A DNA stretch of 64,000 nucleotides, taken from positions 248,001-312,000 of the forward strand of contig JASCOD010000001.1 in NCBI GenBank assembly GCA_029959615.1, written 5' to 3'. This document shows, one piece after another, positions 1 to 10,113 of the stretch. The notes under the pieces were generated by a model. That model made no database searches, was not told where the DNA came from, and worked only from the letters and a program-made list of their open reading frames with translations. The stretch's first letter is position 1. The number at the start of each line of letters is the position of its first letter. This stretch comes from Flavobacteriaceae bacterium PS02338. Lineage in GTDB: Bacteria > Bacteroidota > Bacteroidia > Sphingobacteriales > Sphingobacteriaceae. The position numbers were made by a program, and so were the translations under genes.

Positions 1-42
1 CTGAAGTTAGTGAAAGATAAATCGATGTATTTGTCTAAATAG
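1..42 (+). CDS. possible 3' end of an upstream gene
   Basis: The first 42 bases read in frame 1 as 13 codons (LKLVKDKSMYLSK) and then TAG. A terminator-like hairpin follows 20 bases later, as expected after the end of a plus-strand gene. The fragment is too short to identify and may be chance. Confidence 0.3.
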   Translation: MKLVKDKSMYLSK

Positions 43-63
43 AACAAGGATTAAAAGAAGACC

Positions 64-96
64 AAGTCCCTTAGCCTAATGTTAAGGGACTTTTTT
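64..96 (+). terminator. Rho-independent terminator
   Basis: AAGTCCCTTA and TAAGGGACTT form a perfect 10-bp stem with a 9-nt loop, and the run of T ends at 96. It would close the gene whose last codons are at the window start. Confidence 0.75.
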
Positions 97-370
97 AATA
101 TTGTACTCCTTAACCTTACAAGATTGGCGAAGTTACTCCGTAAGCTTTTCTTGATTAAACTTTATAAAAGCGTAAATACTTCTTGTCAATCTGTCACCGT
201 GGGCTTGTGGGTTGTTTATTAAGTAGTAGATGCTTCGACAAGCTCAGCTTAACAGATATGAAGGTCAGCACCAACAGTGGATAGCAGGGCTTTCGGAACA
301 CTAGAACTACTGCAATTTTCTTTTCTAAAACAAAGATTTACAGTCATTTTCTAGCCTCATGGTTTTTGTG
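97..370. other. intergenic stretch upstream of prfC, with a solo repeat half-site
   Basis: I see no gene here. ATGCTTCGACAAGCTCAGC at 230-248 is a single copy of the arm that occurs as a full inverted repeat at 36514-36578. The sequence at 280-295 (GGATAGCAGGGCTTTC) resembles other dispersed chromosomal repeat fragments. Confidence 0.5.
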
Positions 371-378
371 TACCTTTG
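371..378 (+). promoter_or_regulatory. candidate -7 promoter box for prfC
   Basis: TACCTTTG matches the Bacteroidota sigma-70 -7 consensus TAnnTTTG. It lies 97 nt before the prfC start. A clear TTTG -33 box is not visible at the expected spacing. A 14-codon ORF (384-428, MKQNTAILFALRFL) starts just downstream and could be a leader peptide or chance. Confidence 0.45.
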
Positions 379-474
379 CGGCAATGAAACAAAACACGGC
401 TATATTATTCGCATTAAGGTTTTTATAACCCCGCAGCCAATTCCCTTTTGTTTCCGTTTACAATTCCATAAAAT

Positions 475-2055
475 ATGCTACACCCAGAGATAGAAAAAAG
501 AAAAACCTTTGCTATTATTAGTCACCCCGATGCGGGAAAAACCACATTAACTGAGAAGTTTCTGCTTTTTGGTGGTGCGATTAATACTGCAGGTGCCGTA
601 AAACGTAACAAGGCGAACCAAAGCAATACTTCCGATTTTATGGAAATTGAACGCCAACGTGGTATTTCGGTAGCTACCTCTGTAATGGGTTTTGAGTACA
701 GTGGCAAACGCATTAACATTCTGGATACACCTGGTCACAAGGATTTTGCTGAGGATACTTACCGTACACTTTCGGCAGTAGACAGTGTGGTTTTGGTAGT
801 TGACTGCGTAAAAGGTGTAGAGGAACAAACAGAGAAGCTGATGTCGGTTTGTAGAATGCGTAACACGCCTGTCATTATCTTCGTGAACAAGATGGATCGT
901 GAGGGTAAGGAAGCTTTCGATTTATTGGATGAGATTGAGGAAAAACTAAACATCAGCTTATGTCCACAATCTTGGCCTATTGGACAAGGGCATACTTTTA
1001 AAGGTGTTTACAGTATTTACCATAAGCAATTGAACCTTTTCCATTCTGATAAAACCAAAGTGACGGATTCGGTGGTAAAGGTGAACGATTTAAATGATGC
1101 GGCTCTACTTGATTATTTACAAGAAAAGGAAGTTGGCAATTTAAAAGACGAAACCGAGTTGGTGAACGGGGTTTATGGCGATTTAGATATTTCTTTATAT
1201 AAAGAAGGTTTATTGGCCCCAGTATTTTTCGGTTCGGCCATTAATAACTTCGGTATTAAGGAGCTTTTAGATACTTTCATTGAGATTGCCCCTAGTCCGA
1301 GACACCGCGAAGCTGAAGAACGCGATGTATTGGTGGAAGACAAGCATTTCAGTGGTTTTGTATTTAAAATCCATGCCAACTTAGATCCTAAACACCGCGA
1401 TAGAATTGCTTTCTTACGTATCTGCTCTGGTAAGTTTGAACGTAACAAATTTTATTACCATACCCGTCAGGATAAGAAAATGAAGTTTGCCAATCCAATG
1501 GATTTTATGGCTAACGAAAAGAGTTTGGTAGAAGAAGCTTGGCCAGGTGATGTAGTTGGTCTGTACGACAGTGGTAACTTTAAAATTGGTGATACCTTAA
1601 CGGAAGGTGAAAAACTACACTTTAAAGGTATTCCTAGTTTCTCTCCAGCTATTTTTAAAGAAGTAGAGAACATGGACCCAATGCGCACCAAACAACTCGA
1701 AAAAGGCATTGAACAATTAACCGACGAAGGTGTGGCACAACTTTTTGTAATGCAGCCTGGTAACCGTAAAGTAATTGGTGCCGTGGGAGAGCTACAGTTT
1801 GAGGTAATCAACTTCCGTTTAGAACATGAATATGGCGCAAAATGTCGTTTCCGTACCTTAACTTATAGTCGTTCGCGTTGGGTAACTTCTGATGACAAAA
1901 AGAAACTAGATGAGTTTGTGAAACGTAAACAACAACATATCGGCACAGATAAAGAAGGAAATCCAGTTTATTTATCGGATAATGACTTCATGATTGAGAT
2001 GACCAAGCGTGATTATCCAGATATTGATTTCCATACCACCAGTGAGTTTAAATAA
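475..2055 (+). CDS. prfC: peptide chain release factor 3
   Basis: RF3 is a translational GTPase that removes RF1/RF2 from the ribosome after peptide release. The 526-residue length is normal for the family. The G1 loop SHPDAGKTT is at residues 16-24, switch I around [10 protein letters not shown]3 DTPGHKDF near 84-91 and G4 NKMD near 138. An EF-Tu-like domain 2 and the RF3 C-terminal domain ([11 protein letters not shown]) follow. It is transcribed alone; the neighbour is convergent on the minus strand and the two are separated by an inverted-repeat element. The start ATG gives the usual N-terminus, which begins a few residues before the [11 protein letters not shown] motif. Confidence 0.97.
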   Translation: MLHPEIEKRKTFAIISHPDAGKTTLTEKFLLFGGAINTAGAVKRNKANQSNTSDFMEIERQRGISVATSVMGFEYSGKRINILDTPGHKDFAEDTYRTLSAVDSVVLVVDCVKGVEEQTEKLMSVCRMRNTPVIIFVNKMDREGKEAFDLLDEIEEKLNISLCPQSWPIGQGHTFKGVYSIYHKQLNLFHSDKTKVTDSVVKVNDLNDAALLDYLQEKEVGNLKDETELVNGVYGDLDISLYKEGLLAPVFFGSAINNFGIKELLDTFIEIAPSPRHREAEERDVLVEDKHFSGFVFKIHANLDPKHRDRIAFLRICSGKFERNKFYYHTRQDKKMKFANPMDFMANEKSLVEEAWPGDVVGLYDSGNFKIGDTLTEGEKLHFKGIPSFSPAIFKEVENMDPMRTKQLEKGIEQLTDEGVAQLFVMQPGNRKVIGAVGELQFEVINFRLEHEYGAKCRFRTLTYSRSRWVTSDDKKKLDEFVKRKQQHIGTDKEGNPVYLSDNDFMIEMTKRDYPDIDFHTTSEFK

Positions 2056-2066
2056 AAATAACGGTG

Positions 2067-2136
2067 CTTGTCATTCTGAACATTTGAAGATCTGCCCAAA
2101 ATAAGTGGAAGCCCCTTTTATTTTCGGAATGACAAG
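2067..2136. repeat. dispersed inverted-repeat element
   Basis: CTTGTCATTC at 2067-2076 pairs perfectly with GAATGACAAG at 2127-2136. The interior carries AAGTGGAAGCCCC, a motif resembling other intergenic sites in the chromosomal part of the window. It sits between convergent genes and may also act as a transcription stop. Confidence 0.55.
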
Positions 2137-2152
2137 GCCAAAAAAAAACACA

Positions 2153-3310
2153 TTAGCGTTTCAACACTGTAACGCTATCTGGATATCTCAACAGAATACT
2201 ATTCTCATCAATCAGCATCCTTAAGCTTTCGTCTTTGATAGTGTCCAAAAATTCGTTTCTAAGGTAGAAAGCTTTTTCTCCCTTATCTGTTTTCCATTGT
2301 ACAATTTTGCAATTGCAGGCATGATTCTCCATGGTATTAATCACTTCTTTGATTTCGCCGCCATTACCTTGTTTAATATAAACTTCACGAATTCCAATAA
2401 TATCGTTGTTTGAACCAGCATCAAAATTCCAAGAAGCAGAAATGACCATAATCTTGTCTTTGTTTCCTGATAGCCGCATAAGCGACAGCCTCGGTGCTTC
2501 TATTTTATTTTCGCTGCCTTTAACATACGAGCGGATAGAAATCACATCTGGACTTTCGTATTGCATATAGCCATAGTGATCAAAACCTGCTCCATATCGA
2601 TTAAAGACGAAATAACCGTCCTTATAACTTACGTTCACAATGTTTCTTACAAACTTATGGAACCTATTGTTATCCGACTTGCGGGCCTGAGGAGAACCAA
2701 TATACACCATCCAAACCCCTTCTAATTTCGCAATTTCTTCTTGTGTTGGTTGATACGGTGTAATTACCAGATCTTTTTTCAAAGATGCCAACTCACTCTT
2801 GCTAGCCATCCACTGAAAAACAGCTATAGCGATAACCATTATCAAAACAATGATAACAGCTAGCATTTTCACATTAGCACCTTTAGTTCCGTTAACAACT
2901 TCAGCCTGAGCACCTTCTCCCGTATCCAGCAAATTTGCATCCGTTATGTTTTCCTCAAATCTATTTCTGCCCATGCCATATAAATAGATATAGCAAGCAT
3001 CAACCAAAAAAGAGCGAGGTTTAGCCACCAGACCATTATAGGCATCTTTAATTTGTCCGCCAGTTACATCATATTTTTGGTAAGGATATTCAGCTTTTGA
3101 TGAATTTCTGTCTTCGGGATAAGGACTATGCCCTAATTCTTCGGCAGTGTATGGCAACCTATTACTAATATCGCTCAACATTCTTGCGATATCTTCATAG
3201 TTCCTTCTATTGGTATTTAGATTTAACTTGCTACCTGTCTGCGCTTCGTATTTTTTAAATACTTGACTTAACAGATACTCAATTTCATCCTTCCCAGATT
3301 TTAAATCCAT
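2153..3310 (-). CDS. uncharacterised single-pass membrane protein
   Basis: I do not recognise this 385-residue protein. The first ~147 residues are hydrophilic and lack a signal peptide. One strongly hydrophobic helix lies at about 149-166, followed by a lysine-rich segment. The C-terminal ~200 residues look globular and beta-rich (VWMVYIGSPQARKSDNNRFHK onward) and contain a CNC near residue 328. The arrangement suggests a cytoplasmic N-domain and an extracytoplasmic C-domain anchored in the inner membrane. It stands alone between convergent prfC and divergent dctA, so context gives no functional hint. Confidence 0.75.
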   Translation of the reverse strand: MDLKSGKDEIEYLLSQVFKKYEAQTGSKLNLNTNRRNYEDIARMLSDISNRLPYTAEELGHSPYPEDRNSSKAEYPYQKYDVTGGQIKDAYNGLVAKPRSFLVDACYIYLYGMGRNRFEENITDANLLDTGEGAQAEVVNGTKGANVKMLAVIIVLIMVIAIAVFQWMASKSELASLKKDLVITPYQPTQEEIAKLEGVWMVYIGSPQARKSDNNRFHKFVRNIVNVSYKDGYFVFNRYGAGFDHYGYMQYESPDVISIRSYVKGSENKIEAPRLSLMRLSGNKDKIMVISASWNFDAGSNNDIIGIREVYIKQGNGGEIKEVINTMENHACNCKIVQWKTDKGEKAFYLRNEFLDTIKDESLRMLIDENSILLRYPDSVTVLKR

Positions 3311-3676
3311 ACAGTAAATTTCTTCTTATTTGCTATTCCAACATTAATAAAACTGAGCATATTTTATCCAATAGTTGGTTCAGGTTATAAATATATCAAA
3401 AATATGATAACTGACAGGACATAGAGTTTAGAGTGTGAGATCAAATCAGTAAACAGACATAAAAAACTAAAATACAGTAGATTAATTAAATTTCTGAAAT
3501 TCATTAAGTTATTTCAGAAATTAAAAATAAACTTTCTAAAACACCTTAGGCAATTTAATATCCCAGCGATCAACTTAACTTTAGAATTAAGCCCCGCTGA
3601 AATTAAAGCGTGTAATTACGTTTAATTGTATCCAGCTAGGTTAACCAAATATTTACTTACTTAAACTATACTTATC
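3311..3676. other. divergent intergenic region with a 12-bp inverted repeat
   Basis: This 366-base AT-rich stretch separates the divergent membrane-protein gene and dctA. AATTTCTGAAAT (3489-3500) and ATTTCAGAAATT (3511-3522) form a perfect 12-bp inverted repeat with a 10-nt spacer. It could be a regulator site or a hairpin. Nothing else is evident. Confidence 0.4.
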
Positions 3677-4927
3677 TTGAAGTATCTTAAAATCTTGTAT
3701 GTACAGGTGCTCATTGCCATTGCACTAGGCGTAATTGTCGGTCATTTTTTTCCGGGCTTTTCTACCACGGCCAAACTACTGGCAGACATGTTCATCAATG
3801 CGATCAAAATGATTATCGCCCCAGTCATATTCATTAGTATTGTGCTAGGCATTGCTGGCGCCGGCGATTTAAAAAAAGTTGGCAGAGTAGGTGTAAAAGG
3901 CTTAATTTATTTCGAAATAGTGACCACAGGGGCTATTATCATTGGGCTAGTAATTGGTAATTGGGTAAAACCTGGCGCTGGCGTAAATAGTGCCGCTGTA
4001 CAAGCACAACCCGCAGCAAAAGCAGTTGCTTCTTCCCAAGGTATCGATTGGACAGAATTCATCAAGCATATTGTACCAGATAATGTCATTGCAGCTTTTG
4101 CTAAAGGCGATATTATTCAGATCCTCTTCTTCGGGATTTTATTTGCGATTGCCTTATCGAAAATAGGCGAGAAAGGGACGTCTGTTATTGTTGGTTTAGA
4201 AAAAATCAACAAAATCTTGTTCAACATACTGCACATGGTAATTAAAGTTTCACCTATAGGTGCGTTTGGCGGCATGGCTTATACCATTGGTAAGTTTGGC
4301 TTTGCTACACTTGCTGTATTAGGCAAGTTATTGATCACTTTTTACGTAACCGGTTTCTTGTTCATTTTCGTGGTACTTTATCTAATCTTAAAATTCAATG
4401 GCTTTAGCTTGTGGAAACTTCTAGGCTACATTAAAGCCGAACTTTTGATTGTTTTAGGCTCTAGCAGTAGTGAGGCGGTTTTACCAAACATCATGGAAAA
4501 ATTAGAGAAAGCAGGCTGTAGTCGTAACGTGGTAGGTTTAATTATTCCTTCCGGTTACAGTTTTAACCTTGACGGGACAAGTATCTATTTAAGTTTGGCC
4601 ATCATTTTCCTAGCTCAAGTATTTGGCGTAAATCTAACCTTAGGTCAAGAACTTACCGTAATAGGTATTTTATTGCTCACCAGCAAAGGTGCCGCTGGCG
4701 TAACCGGCAGTGGATTTTTAGTACTCACCTCAACACTGACTATTTTAAATATTATTCCGCTAGAAGGCATGGCACTATTGGTAGGTGTAGATAGGTTCAT
4801 GAGCGAAGGCAGGGCTATCATTAACGTTATTGGCAATACCGTGGCAACTGTGGTGATTTCGAAAAGTGAAAAGGAAATTGACATCGCACAATACAAGCGG
4901 CTAGTCGAGAAAACTGAAGCAGCTTAG
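3677..4927 (+). CDS. dctA: C4-dicarboxylate:cation symporter DctA family
   Basis: A 416-residue secondary transporter of the dicarboxylate/amino acid:cation symporter family, located in the inner membrane, probably importing succinate, fumarate or malate. The family signature SSSSEAVLPNIMEKLE forms re-entrant hairpin 1, and GLIIPSGYSFNLDGTSIYL matches the DctA branch. Eight membrane helices can be traced. The start is TTG at 3677: there is no in-frame ATG before the upstream stop at 3662, and the encoded MKYLKILYVQVLIAIALG is the expected first helix. The uncommon start may lower expression. The alternative call is a glutamate/aspartate symporter GltP. Confidence 0.9.
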   Translation: MKYLKILYVQVLIAIALGVIVGHFFPGFSTTAKLLADMFINAIKMIIAPVIFISIVLGIAGAGDLKKVGRVGVKGLIYFEIVTTGAIIIGLVIGNWVKPGAGVNSAAVQAQPAAKAVASSQGIDWTEFIKHIVPDNVIAAFAKGDIIQILFFGILFAIALSKIGEKGTSVIVGLEKINKILFNILHMVIKVSPIGAFGGMAYTIGKFGFATLAVLGKLLITFYVTGFLFIFVVLYLILKFNGFSLWKLLGYIKAELLIVLGSSSSEAVLPNIMEKLEKAGCSRNVVGLIIPSGYSFNLDGTSIYLSLAIIFLAQVFGVNLTLGQELTVIGILLLTSKGAAGVTGSGFLVLTSTLTILNIIPLEGMALLVGVDRFMSEGRAIINVIGNTVATVVISKSEKEIDIAQYKRLVEKTEAA

Positions 4928-4975
4928 TTAAATTAGCAGCTAACTATCATTTTAATCACTATAAAACCGAATATA

Positions 4976-5863
4976 ATGAAATACATTTTGTTCTTAATCC
5001 TATTAACCTTCTCTAGTATTACCTCTTCATTTGCACAAATTAACAGTAGCACGGTTGGAAAGCACATGTTTTATTTCGATAATAATGGCAAACTAAGAAG
5101 TCCAATAAAGGTGTTTTACTTTAGCCCTAAAGCCAATGCGCCAGATATGCCTGTGGTAGTGATGTTGCATGGTGCCAATCGGGATGCTTCTGCCTACCTA
5201 GACGATTTAGTTAATGCTGCTACAGTTTTTGGCTGCAAAATTATCGCACCAGAGTTTGATCAGGAAGATTATCGTGGAGCGGAAAAATACAACTTGGGCA
5301 ACGTCTACGAAAAGAATAAGAAGACGTTCCTATCACCAGAAAAGTGGAGCTTTTCATTAATTGAGCCCTTGTTCGATCACGTAGTTGCCCAAACCAAAAG
5401 CAACAGCAAAGGCTACTACTTATATGGGCATTCAGGTGGTGCTCAGTTTGTACATCGTTTCATGATGTTTGTAAAGCAAAGCCGAATAATAAAGGCAGCA
5501 TTTGCCAATGCAGGCTGGTATACCCTGCCAAATACAGAAACCGAATTCCCTTATGGGATAAAAAATGCCCCGATAGATCAAGAACAGCTCACTAAATTCT
5601 TTGCTACTAAAACCTTCGTAATATTAGGTATGAGCGATACCTCGACAGATGAGAAGTCTTACAACGTAACCGACGGTGCTGAAGCACAAGGCAAAACAAG
5701 ATTTGACCGTGGCAAAAACTATTTTAAAACCGTGAAGGCAAAAGCTGAAGAAATGAAACTGCCATTGAATTGGGCCGAGATTTATGTGCCAAATGTGGGC
5801 CACGACAACGGCAATATAGGAAAATTCGCTTTTGCTAATTTCTTTATGGACATCCAACAATAA
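4976..5863 (+). CDS. secreted alpha/beta hydrolase
   Basis: A 295-residue protein with a signal peptide ([21 protein letters not shown]). The body is an alpha/beta hydrolase: [11 protein letters not shown] supplies the oxyanion region, GHSGGAQF near residue 151 is the nucleophile elbow with the catalytic Ser, and a late GHD (near 281) is a candidate catalytic His. It resembles PHB-depolymerase-like periplasmic esterases; the substrate is unknown. The next gene, a porin, starts 5 nt after the stop, so the two are probably co-transcribed, suggesting linked uptake and cleavage of an ester substrate (inference). Confidence 0.8.
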   Translation: MKYILFLILLTFSSITSSFAQINSSTVGKHMFYFDNNGKLRSPIKVFYFSPKANAPDMPVVVMLHGANRDASAYLDDLVNAATVFGCKIIAPEFDQEDYRGAEKYNLGNVYEKNKKTFLSPEKWSFSLIEPLFDHVVAQTKSNSKGYYLYGHSGGAQFVHRFMMFVKQSRIIKAAFANAGWYTLPNTETEFPYGIKNAPIDQEQLTKFFATKTFVILGMSDTSTDEKSYNVTDGAEAQGKTRFDRGKNYFKTVKAKAEEMKLPLNWAEIYVPNVGHDNGNIGKFAFANFFMDIQQ

Positions 5864-5868
5864 ACCAA

Positions 5869-7230
5869 ATGATAAATCAACCAAAATTATTAACCTTGCT
5901 AGGTACTTTTTTGGGTATAGGTCTAGGTCATTTTGCCTATGCGCAAAGCGATGAACTATATACTAGAGATTCTACCTACACCTTTACCGAAAGCCCAGGC
6001 AATACACACCTTTTGAGATTAAAAAAGGGATATTTGTTAGGTGATGGCATCACTTTCATTTCTGGAAAAGGAAATTTTAATCTTAGCCCATCATTACAAA
6101 CACTGTATTCGGTAAATTCAATCAACAAAAACCTATCAGATCCGAATGCGATGTTTGCTATAAACAGAGCTAGGCTAAACGTATTTTCAAATCTGTTCGA
6201 TAATAAGATTAGTTTAAATGCAAGGATCAACTTTGCGGCTAATTATACTAGTGTTACTACAGGGGTTAGAACCTTTAATACCACTTTACAAGAGGCAAAT
6301 ATAGAATACCGACCTAACCGTACACATGCATTCAATTTTGGTTTAAGAGCTGATTACGTAGATGGTAGAGAGACAAGAATAGAGGGTGAAAGCTTGGGAT
6401 TTATTGACAGGAGTTTAATTTCTGATGCTTTTGATGCTATTTTCGATTTCGGAATTAGATATAAGGGGAATTACCGACTTGGTGGATCTCATTTACTAAA
6501 ACCTTACTTATCCATTACCACTGGAGATGGCCGTAGCGCCCTGCAGAAAAACTTTGGTGGCTTTAAATATGGTGTTCGATTAGACTATTTGCCTTTTGAC
6601 AAATTTTCTCGTGGCGGAGAGTTTTACATGGATGACCTTTACCGCGAAGAAAAACCCAAATTGGTAATTGGGGTAACTTATAGCTATAATGATGGGGCAA
6701 CTTCGGCTAAAGGTACTAACGGCGGTCGTTGGTTGTATGGCGATGCCGAACAAAACATCTTATTACCAAAATACAGTAAGTTCGGTGCCGATTATATATT
6801 TAAATACAACGGCTTTTACTCTTTGGGTGGTTTTGTAATCACTAGAGCCCAAGTGCCAGACAACATCGCTGGTGAATTTAGGCTAACCGGAACGTTTAAT
6901 ACCTATTCTTCTACACAAACGGCTGATCAAATCAAAAGCACGGTACTATCTCGCTTAAATTTAGGCAGGGGCTTTAACGTACAAGCAGGTTATTTACTAC
7001 CTTCTAACTGGGCATTTGGTGGTAGGTTCTCGGCCTTAAAAGAAGACAATGTTACCGCAACTTTTGCCGATAATGATAAGGCTTACACCTTTGTAACTAC
7101 CAAATACCTATCGGCCCATGCCTTAAAAATACAATTTGAATTAGGCTACAGCCAGTTGAGGCAAAGTTTAAAAACTAGCACACAAAATGGCACTTATTAC
7201 AGTCAAATACAATTTACCATCCAACTATAA
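5869..7230 (+). CDS. outer-membrane porin, phosphate-selective porin-like
   Basis: A 453-residue beta-barrel protein with a signal peptide ending near AYAQ, alternating polar and aromatic strands throughout, and a terminal strand ending in IQFTIQL. The pattern (RARLNVFSNLFDNKISLNARINF, the conserved YREEKPKLVIGVTYSYN block) fits the phosphate-selective porin O/P family found in many Bacteroidota. It starts 5 nt after the hydrolase stop and is followed by a paralogue that shares the DLYRE.KPKLV motif. It probably forms a passive channel for anions or small organic acids; the dctA gene upstream suggests dicarboxylates (inference). Confidence 0.75.
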   Translation: MINQPKLLTLLGTFLGIGLGHFAYAQSDELYTRDSTYTFTESPGNTHLLRLKKGYLLGDGITFISGKGNFNLSPSLQTLYSVNSINKNLSDPNAMFAINRARLNVFSNLFDNKISLNARINFAANYTSVTTGVRTFNTTLQEANIEYRPNRTHAFNFGLRADYVDGRETRIEGESLGFIDRSLISDAFDAIFDFGIRYKGNYRLGGSHLLKPYLSITTGDGRSALQKNFGGFKYGVRLDYLPFDKFSRGGEFYMDDLYREEKPKLVIGVTYSYNDGATSAKGTNGGRWLYGDAEQNILLPKYSKFGADYIFKYNGFYSLGGFVITRAQVPDNIAGEFRLTGTFNTYSSTQTADQIKSTVLSRLNLGRGFNVQAGYLLPSNWAFGGRFSALKEDNVTATFADNDKAYTFVTTKYLSAHALKIQFELGYSQLRQSLKTSTQNGTYYSQIQFTIQL

Positions 7231-7305
7231 AATATCCTGAAATGAAAGTTATGGGTTGCTGATTGCTACTCCTTAAGGCTTCAAATCATTAAAAACTAAA
7301 ATCAG

Positions 7306-8577
7306 ATGAAAAAAATATTATTCTTCTTTTGCTTTAGCTTGTTGTTCATCGTTAACAACGCAAAAGCACAACTTGCACAAACCGATTCTACGTTTGTGTA
7401 TGTTAATGGCGAAGGCACTTTTATAAGGCTCGGCAAGGGCGAGGGCACGGTAATTAACTTGCTTAGTGCCTTACAGTCGGGTGCTCAGTTTGGCAGAATC
7501 GATTCATTATCGAAAAAAACCAACAACAACCGCATGAGTATCAACTTAGCCAGAATAGCTTTAACAGCAACCAACGCTAGGCATAAAGTTTCTGCTGGTT
7601 TTGTAACAGATTTTACAGGAACATCGCCAATACTAGAAGGGTGGATTGGTTTTGACGTGCATAAAAGGGTAAAACTGGTATTAGGACAAAAGCAAACCCA
7701 TACCAATAATCGTTTGGCCATGGCCGATGAACGTTATGCCCAAACCATGGCGCAGAGCTTAGCAGGAAAATCAAGCGACGGCATTTTGTATGGGGGTTTG
7801 ATGCACAATTTTGTTGGCGCAACACGTGAGGGCGGTTTATTTGTAGAAACTAACTTCAGTATTCAGCAAATGAGGATTTATCCTTCTCTATCCATAACTA
7901 CTGGCGAGGGACAAAATTTCTTTACATCGCAACCCAGCAAACAAGGATTTAAGTATGGAGGTAGATTAGATATTATGCCGTTTGGCGATTTCACTAAAAA
8001 CAATGCTTTCATCGGACATGACCTTTATAGAGAAGCTAAGCCAAAATTAGTAGTTGGTGTAGCAGCAAGTTACAACCAAAAAGCAAGTAGTCCAATAGGT
8101 AGCGAAACAGGATTAATTACAGGTATTTTTGACAATACTGGTGTAGCAACACTTGCAGACTATAGAAAATTAGTAGCCGATTTTGCTTTCAAAAGTAATG
8201 GTTTTGCGCTAGTTGGAGAATACGTGGTTAGCACGGTGAATGGCAAAGATTTGTTCACTAATGTAGCTGCTACCAGCCAATTCACTCCCGAGATAGCCAG
8301 CACTTATTATAATTTAGGTAGTGCTTACAATATACAATCTTCTTATGTTTTTAAGTCAGGTTGGGCTGTTGATGGGCGCTATGCTATTATAAAACCAGAG
8401 TTTGATGTTAATGGATCAAAAATAGTAGATCAAAAATGGGCTACATTCGGTGTAAACAAGTTCTTAAAGAATAACGCTTTACGGATCGGTATCAATACCA
8501 ACTATATCGAAATCAACTCGCCAATAGCCAAAACCAAAAAATGGATTAACAATTTCGCAGTTCAAATTCTTTTGTAA
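7306..8577 (+). CDS. outer-membrane porin, paralogue of the preceding gene
   Basis: 423 residues with a signal peptide ending near NNAKAQ and a beta-barrel body. It shares with its neighbour the N-terminal layout (a TDSTF segment, a short Gly-rich stretch, then SINLARIALTATNARHKVSAGFVTDF) and the block HDLYREAKPKLVVGVAASYN. The barrel ends in the hydrophobic strand NNFAVQILL. It is the third gene of a likely hydrolase-porin-porin operon, separated by 75 nt. The two barrels are diverged, so this is an old duplication rather than a recent one. Confidence 0.72.
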   Translation: MKKILFFFCFSLLFIVNNAKAQLAQTDSTFVYVNGEGTFIRLGKGEGTVINLLSALQSGAQFGRIDSLSKKTNNNRMSINLARIALTATNARHKVSAGFVTDFTGTSPILEGWIGFDVHKRVKLVLGQKQTHTNNRLAMADERYAQTMAQSLAGKSSDGILYGGLMHNFVGATREGGLFVETNFSIQQMRIYPSLSITTGEGQNFFTSQPSKQGFKYGGRLDIMPFGDFTKNNAFIGHDLYREAKPKLVVGVAASYNQKASSPIGSETGLITGIFDNTGVATLADYRKLVADFAFKSNGFALVGEYVVSTVNGKDLFTNVAATSQFTPEIASTYYNLGSAYNIQSSYVFKSGWAVDGRYAIIKPEFDVNGSKIVDQKWATFGVNKFLKNNALRIGINTNYIEINSPIAKTKKWINNFAVQILL

Positions 8578-8775
8578 GAATTTTGAAAATTGTTTACTAA
8601 CATAAAAATACAAGACTTGAAACCATCACGATTTTTTAAACCACATCGATGTATCATTTTACAGCGGAAATAAATAATAAAATCTGATAGCTTCATCACA
8701 AATAAAAACAAACCGAGCTTGCGAGCTCATTAATACCATTGAAATAATGGACAACAAATTAATAAATTTAAACAG
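8578..8775. other. intergenic stretch, nothing clear
   Basis: 198 bases of AT-rich sequence without a gene. A short GAGCTTGCGAGCTC hairpin is present near 8718, but no T-run follows and no promoter consensus was found. Confidence 0.3.
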
Positions 8776-9543
8776 ATGAAAAGATATATTCCAGTCCTAC
8801 TTTTAAGCATAGCAACCGCTTTGGGATGCTCTTCGGAAATAGAATTTACACCTATAGTTCCTCCATCGCCAACAGGAAATTCAGATTTGCTGATTTCTGA
8901 GATATCAACAGCAATAAATACAGATGCTAACGCAAACGGAACTAGACCTCACTACGTGGAGATTTATAATGGCACAAATGAAAGTATCGATTTAAGCAAT
9001 TATGCCATAGGCTATTTTGCTACTACAGATGCTGCTACATTGACAGATTGGACATTTCCCTCAGGCAATTTTTTAGTGCTAACTGGCAATCTAGACAAAA
9101 CTAAATGTTATATAATCTCGTCGCCACAAGCTGATGCGACAATTGGAAAAAGAGATGCTACTTGGGGAACCACGAGTACCACTACTGCTAACGCAAGCGT
9201 ACCATTACAATTAAGCGGCAACAGTGCCATCGCCTTGCTAAAAAAAGATCCTGCTGGAACTTTAACATTGAGCGGAAATACATACAAAATTATTGATGTA
9301 TTTGGCAGTCCGCAGGTAGCTAGGGTAATCAGTACAGGCTCTAGTAGCGCAAGAAACAACTTCGTGTGGACCATTGCTGGCGAAACCGACACTCGTAATA
9401 GAACTTTCTTCAGAAAAGCAACAGTAAGCAATCCGACCACAGATTGGGCTAAAGCTAAGGGCACTACAGCTTTAGATAGCGAGTGGCAAGTTTCTGCAGA
9501 TAGAGTTTGGGACTACACCAATTTAGGTTTACCAACTAAATAA
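8776..9543 (+). CDS. lamin-tail-domain lipoprotein
   Basis: A 255-residue exported lipoprotein; the signal MKRYIPVLLLSIATALGCSS has a lipobox with Cys18. From about residue 35 a lamin tail domain (LTD, Ig-like beta sandwich) is visible: DLLISEIST, then PHYVEIYNGTNESIDLSNYAIGYF, then WTFPSGNFLVLTGN. LTD proteins of Bacteroidota are commonly surface-exposed and often accompany nucleases or phosphatases. It ends WDYTNLGLPTK, typical of stand-alone copies. No catalytic domain is present, so a binding or structural role is likely. Confidence 0.82.
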   Translation: MKRYIPVLLLSIATALGCSSEIEFTPIVPPSPTGNSDLLISEISTAINTDANANGTRPHYVEIYNGTNESIDLSNYAIGYFATTDAATLTDWTFPSGNFLVLTGNLDKTKCYIISSPQADATIGKRDATWGTTSTTTANASVPLQLSGNSAIALLKKDPAGTLTLSGNTYKIIDVFGSPQVARVISTGSSSARNNFVWTIAGETDTRNRTFFRKATVSNPTTDWAKAKGTTALDSEWQVSADRVWDYTNLGLPTK

Positions 9544-9571
9544 TAGATTTTAATCAATTAAACCTCACTAT

Positions 9572-9594
9572 AGCAGCGTATCAAATGCGCTGCT
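9572..9594 (+). terminator. hairpin terminator after the LTD lipoprotein gene
   Basis: AGCAGCG and CGCTGCT form a 7-bp stem around a 9-nt loop, followed by AATTTTAT. It lies 28 nt after the stop codon. Confidence 0.5.
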
Positions 9595-9673
9595 AATTTT
9601 ATCTAAATTTAAAGCTTCGCTAACATTTTTACTGATTTAAATGTATAAGTTTAGGTAACCAAAATTAAATCTT

Positions 9674-10105
9674 ATGACAACAACCAACACCTACTTAAAC
9701 TTCAATGGAAACTGCGAAGAGGCATTCAATTTTTATAAATCAGTATTTGGCGGCGAATTTACCTATCTCGGTCGTTTTGGAGAAATGCCTTCAAGCGAAG
9801 ACTATACGGTACCAGAAACCGATAAGAACAAAGTGATGCACGTATCCTTGCCTATCGGCAGTTCTGTTTTAATGGGCAGTGATGTAGGCGGCGATTGGGC
9901 TCCAACTTTTAAACAAGGAAATAATTTTGCAGTTTCTATTTCTGCGCACAGCAAAGAAGAAGCAGACCGAATTTTTAGTTTCCTAAGTGCAGATGGACAA
10001 ATTACCATGCCATTGATGGATACTTTCTGGGGAGACTATTTCGGCATGCTAACGGATAAATTCGGAATCAACTGGATGATGAGTTATAATAAGGAGGGTA
10101 AGTAA
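9674..10105 (+). CDS. VOC-family protein, PhnB/glyoxalase-like
   Basis: A 143-residue cytosolic protein of the vicinal-oxygen-chelate superfamily, PhnB-like branch. The opening TYLNFNGNCEEAFNFYKSVFGGEF is the hallmark first beta-alpha module. The ending GDYFGMLTDKFGINWMMSYN is the last module, in which the family carries FGV.W. Metal ligands typical of true glyoxalases are incomplete, so enzymatic function is uncertain. It is a single-gene unit followed by a repeat element. Confidence 0.88.
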   Translation: MTTTNTYLNFNGNCEEAFNFYKSVFGGEFTYLGRFGEMPSSEDYTVPETDKNKVMHVSLPIGSSVLMGSDVGGDWAPTFKQGNNFAVSISAHSKEEADRIFSFLSADGQITMPLMDTFWGDYFGMLTDKFGINWMMSYNKEGK

Positions 10106-10113
10106 ATTAATGT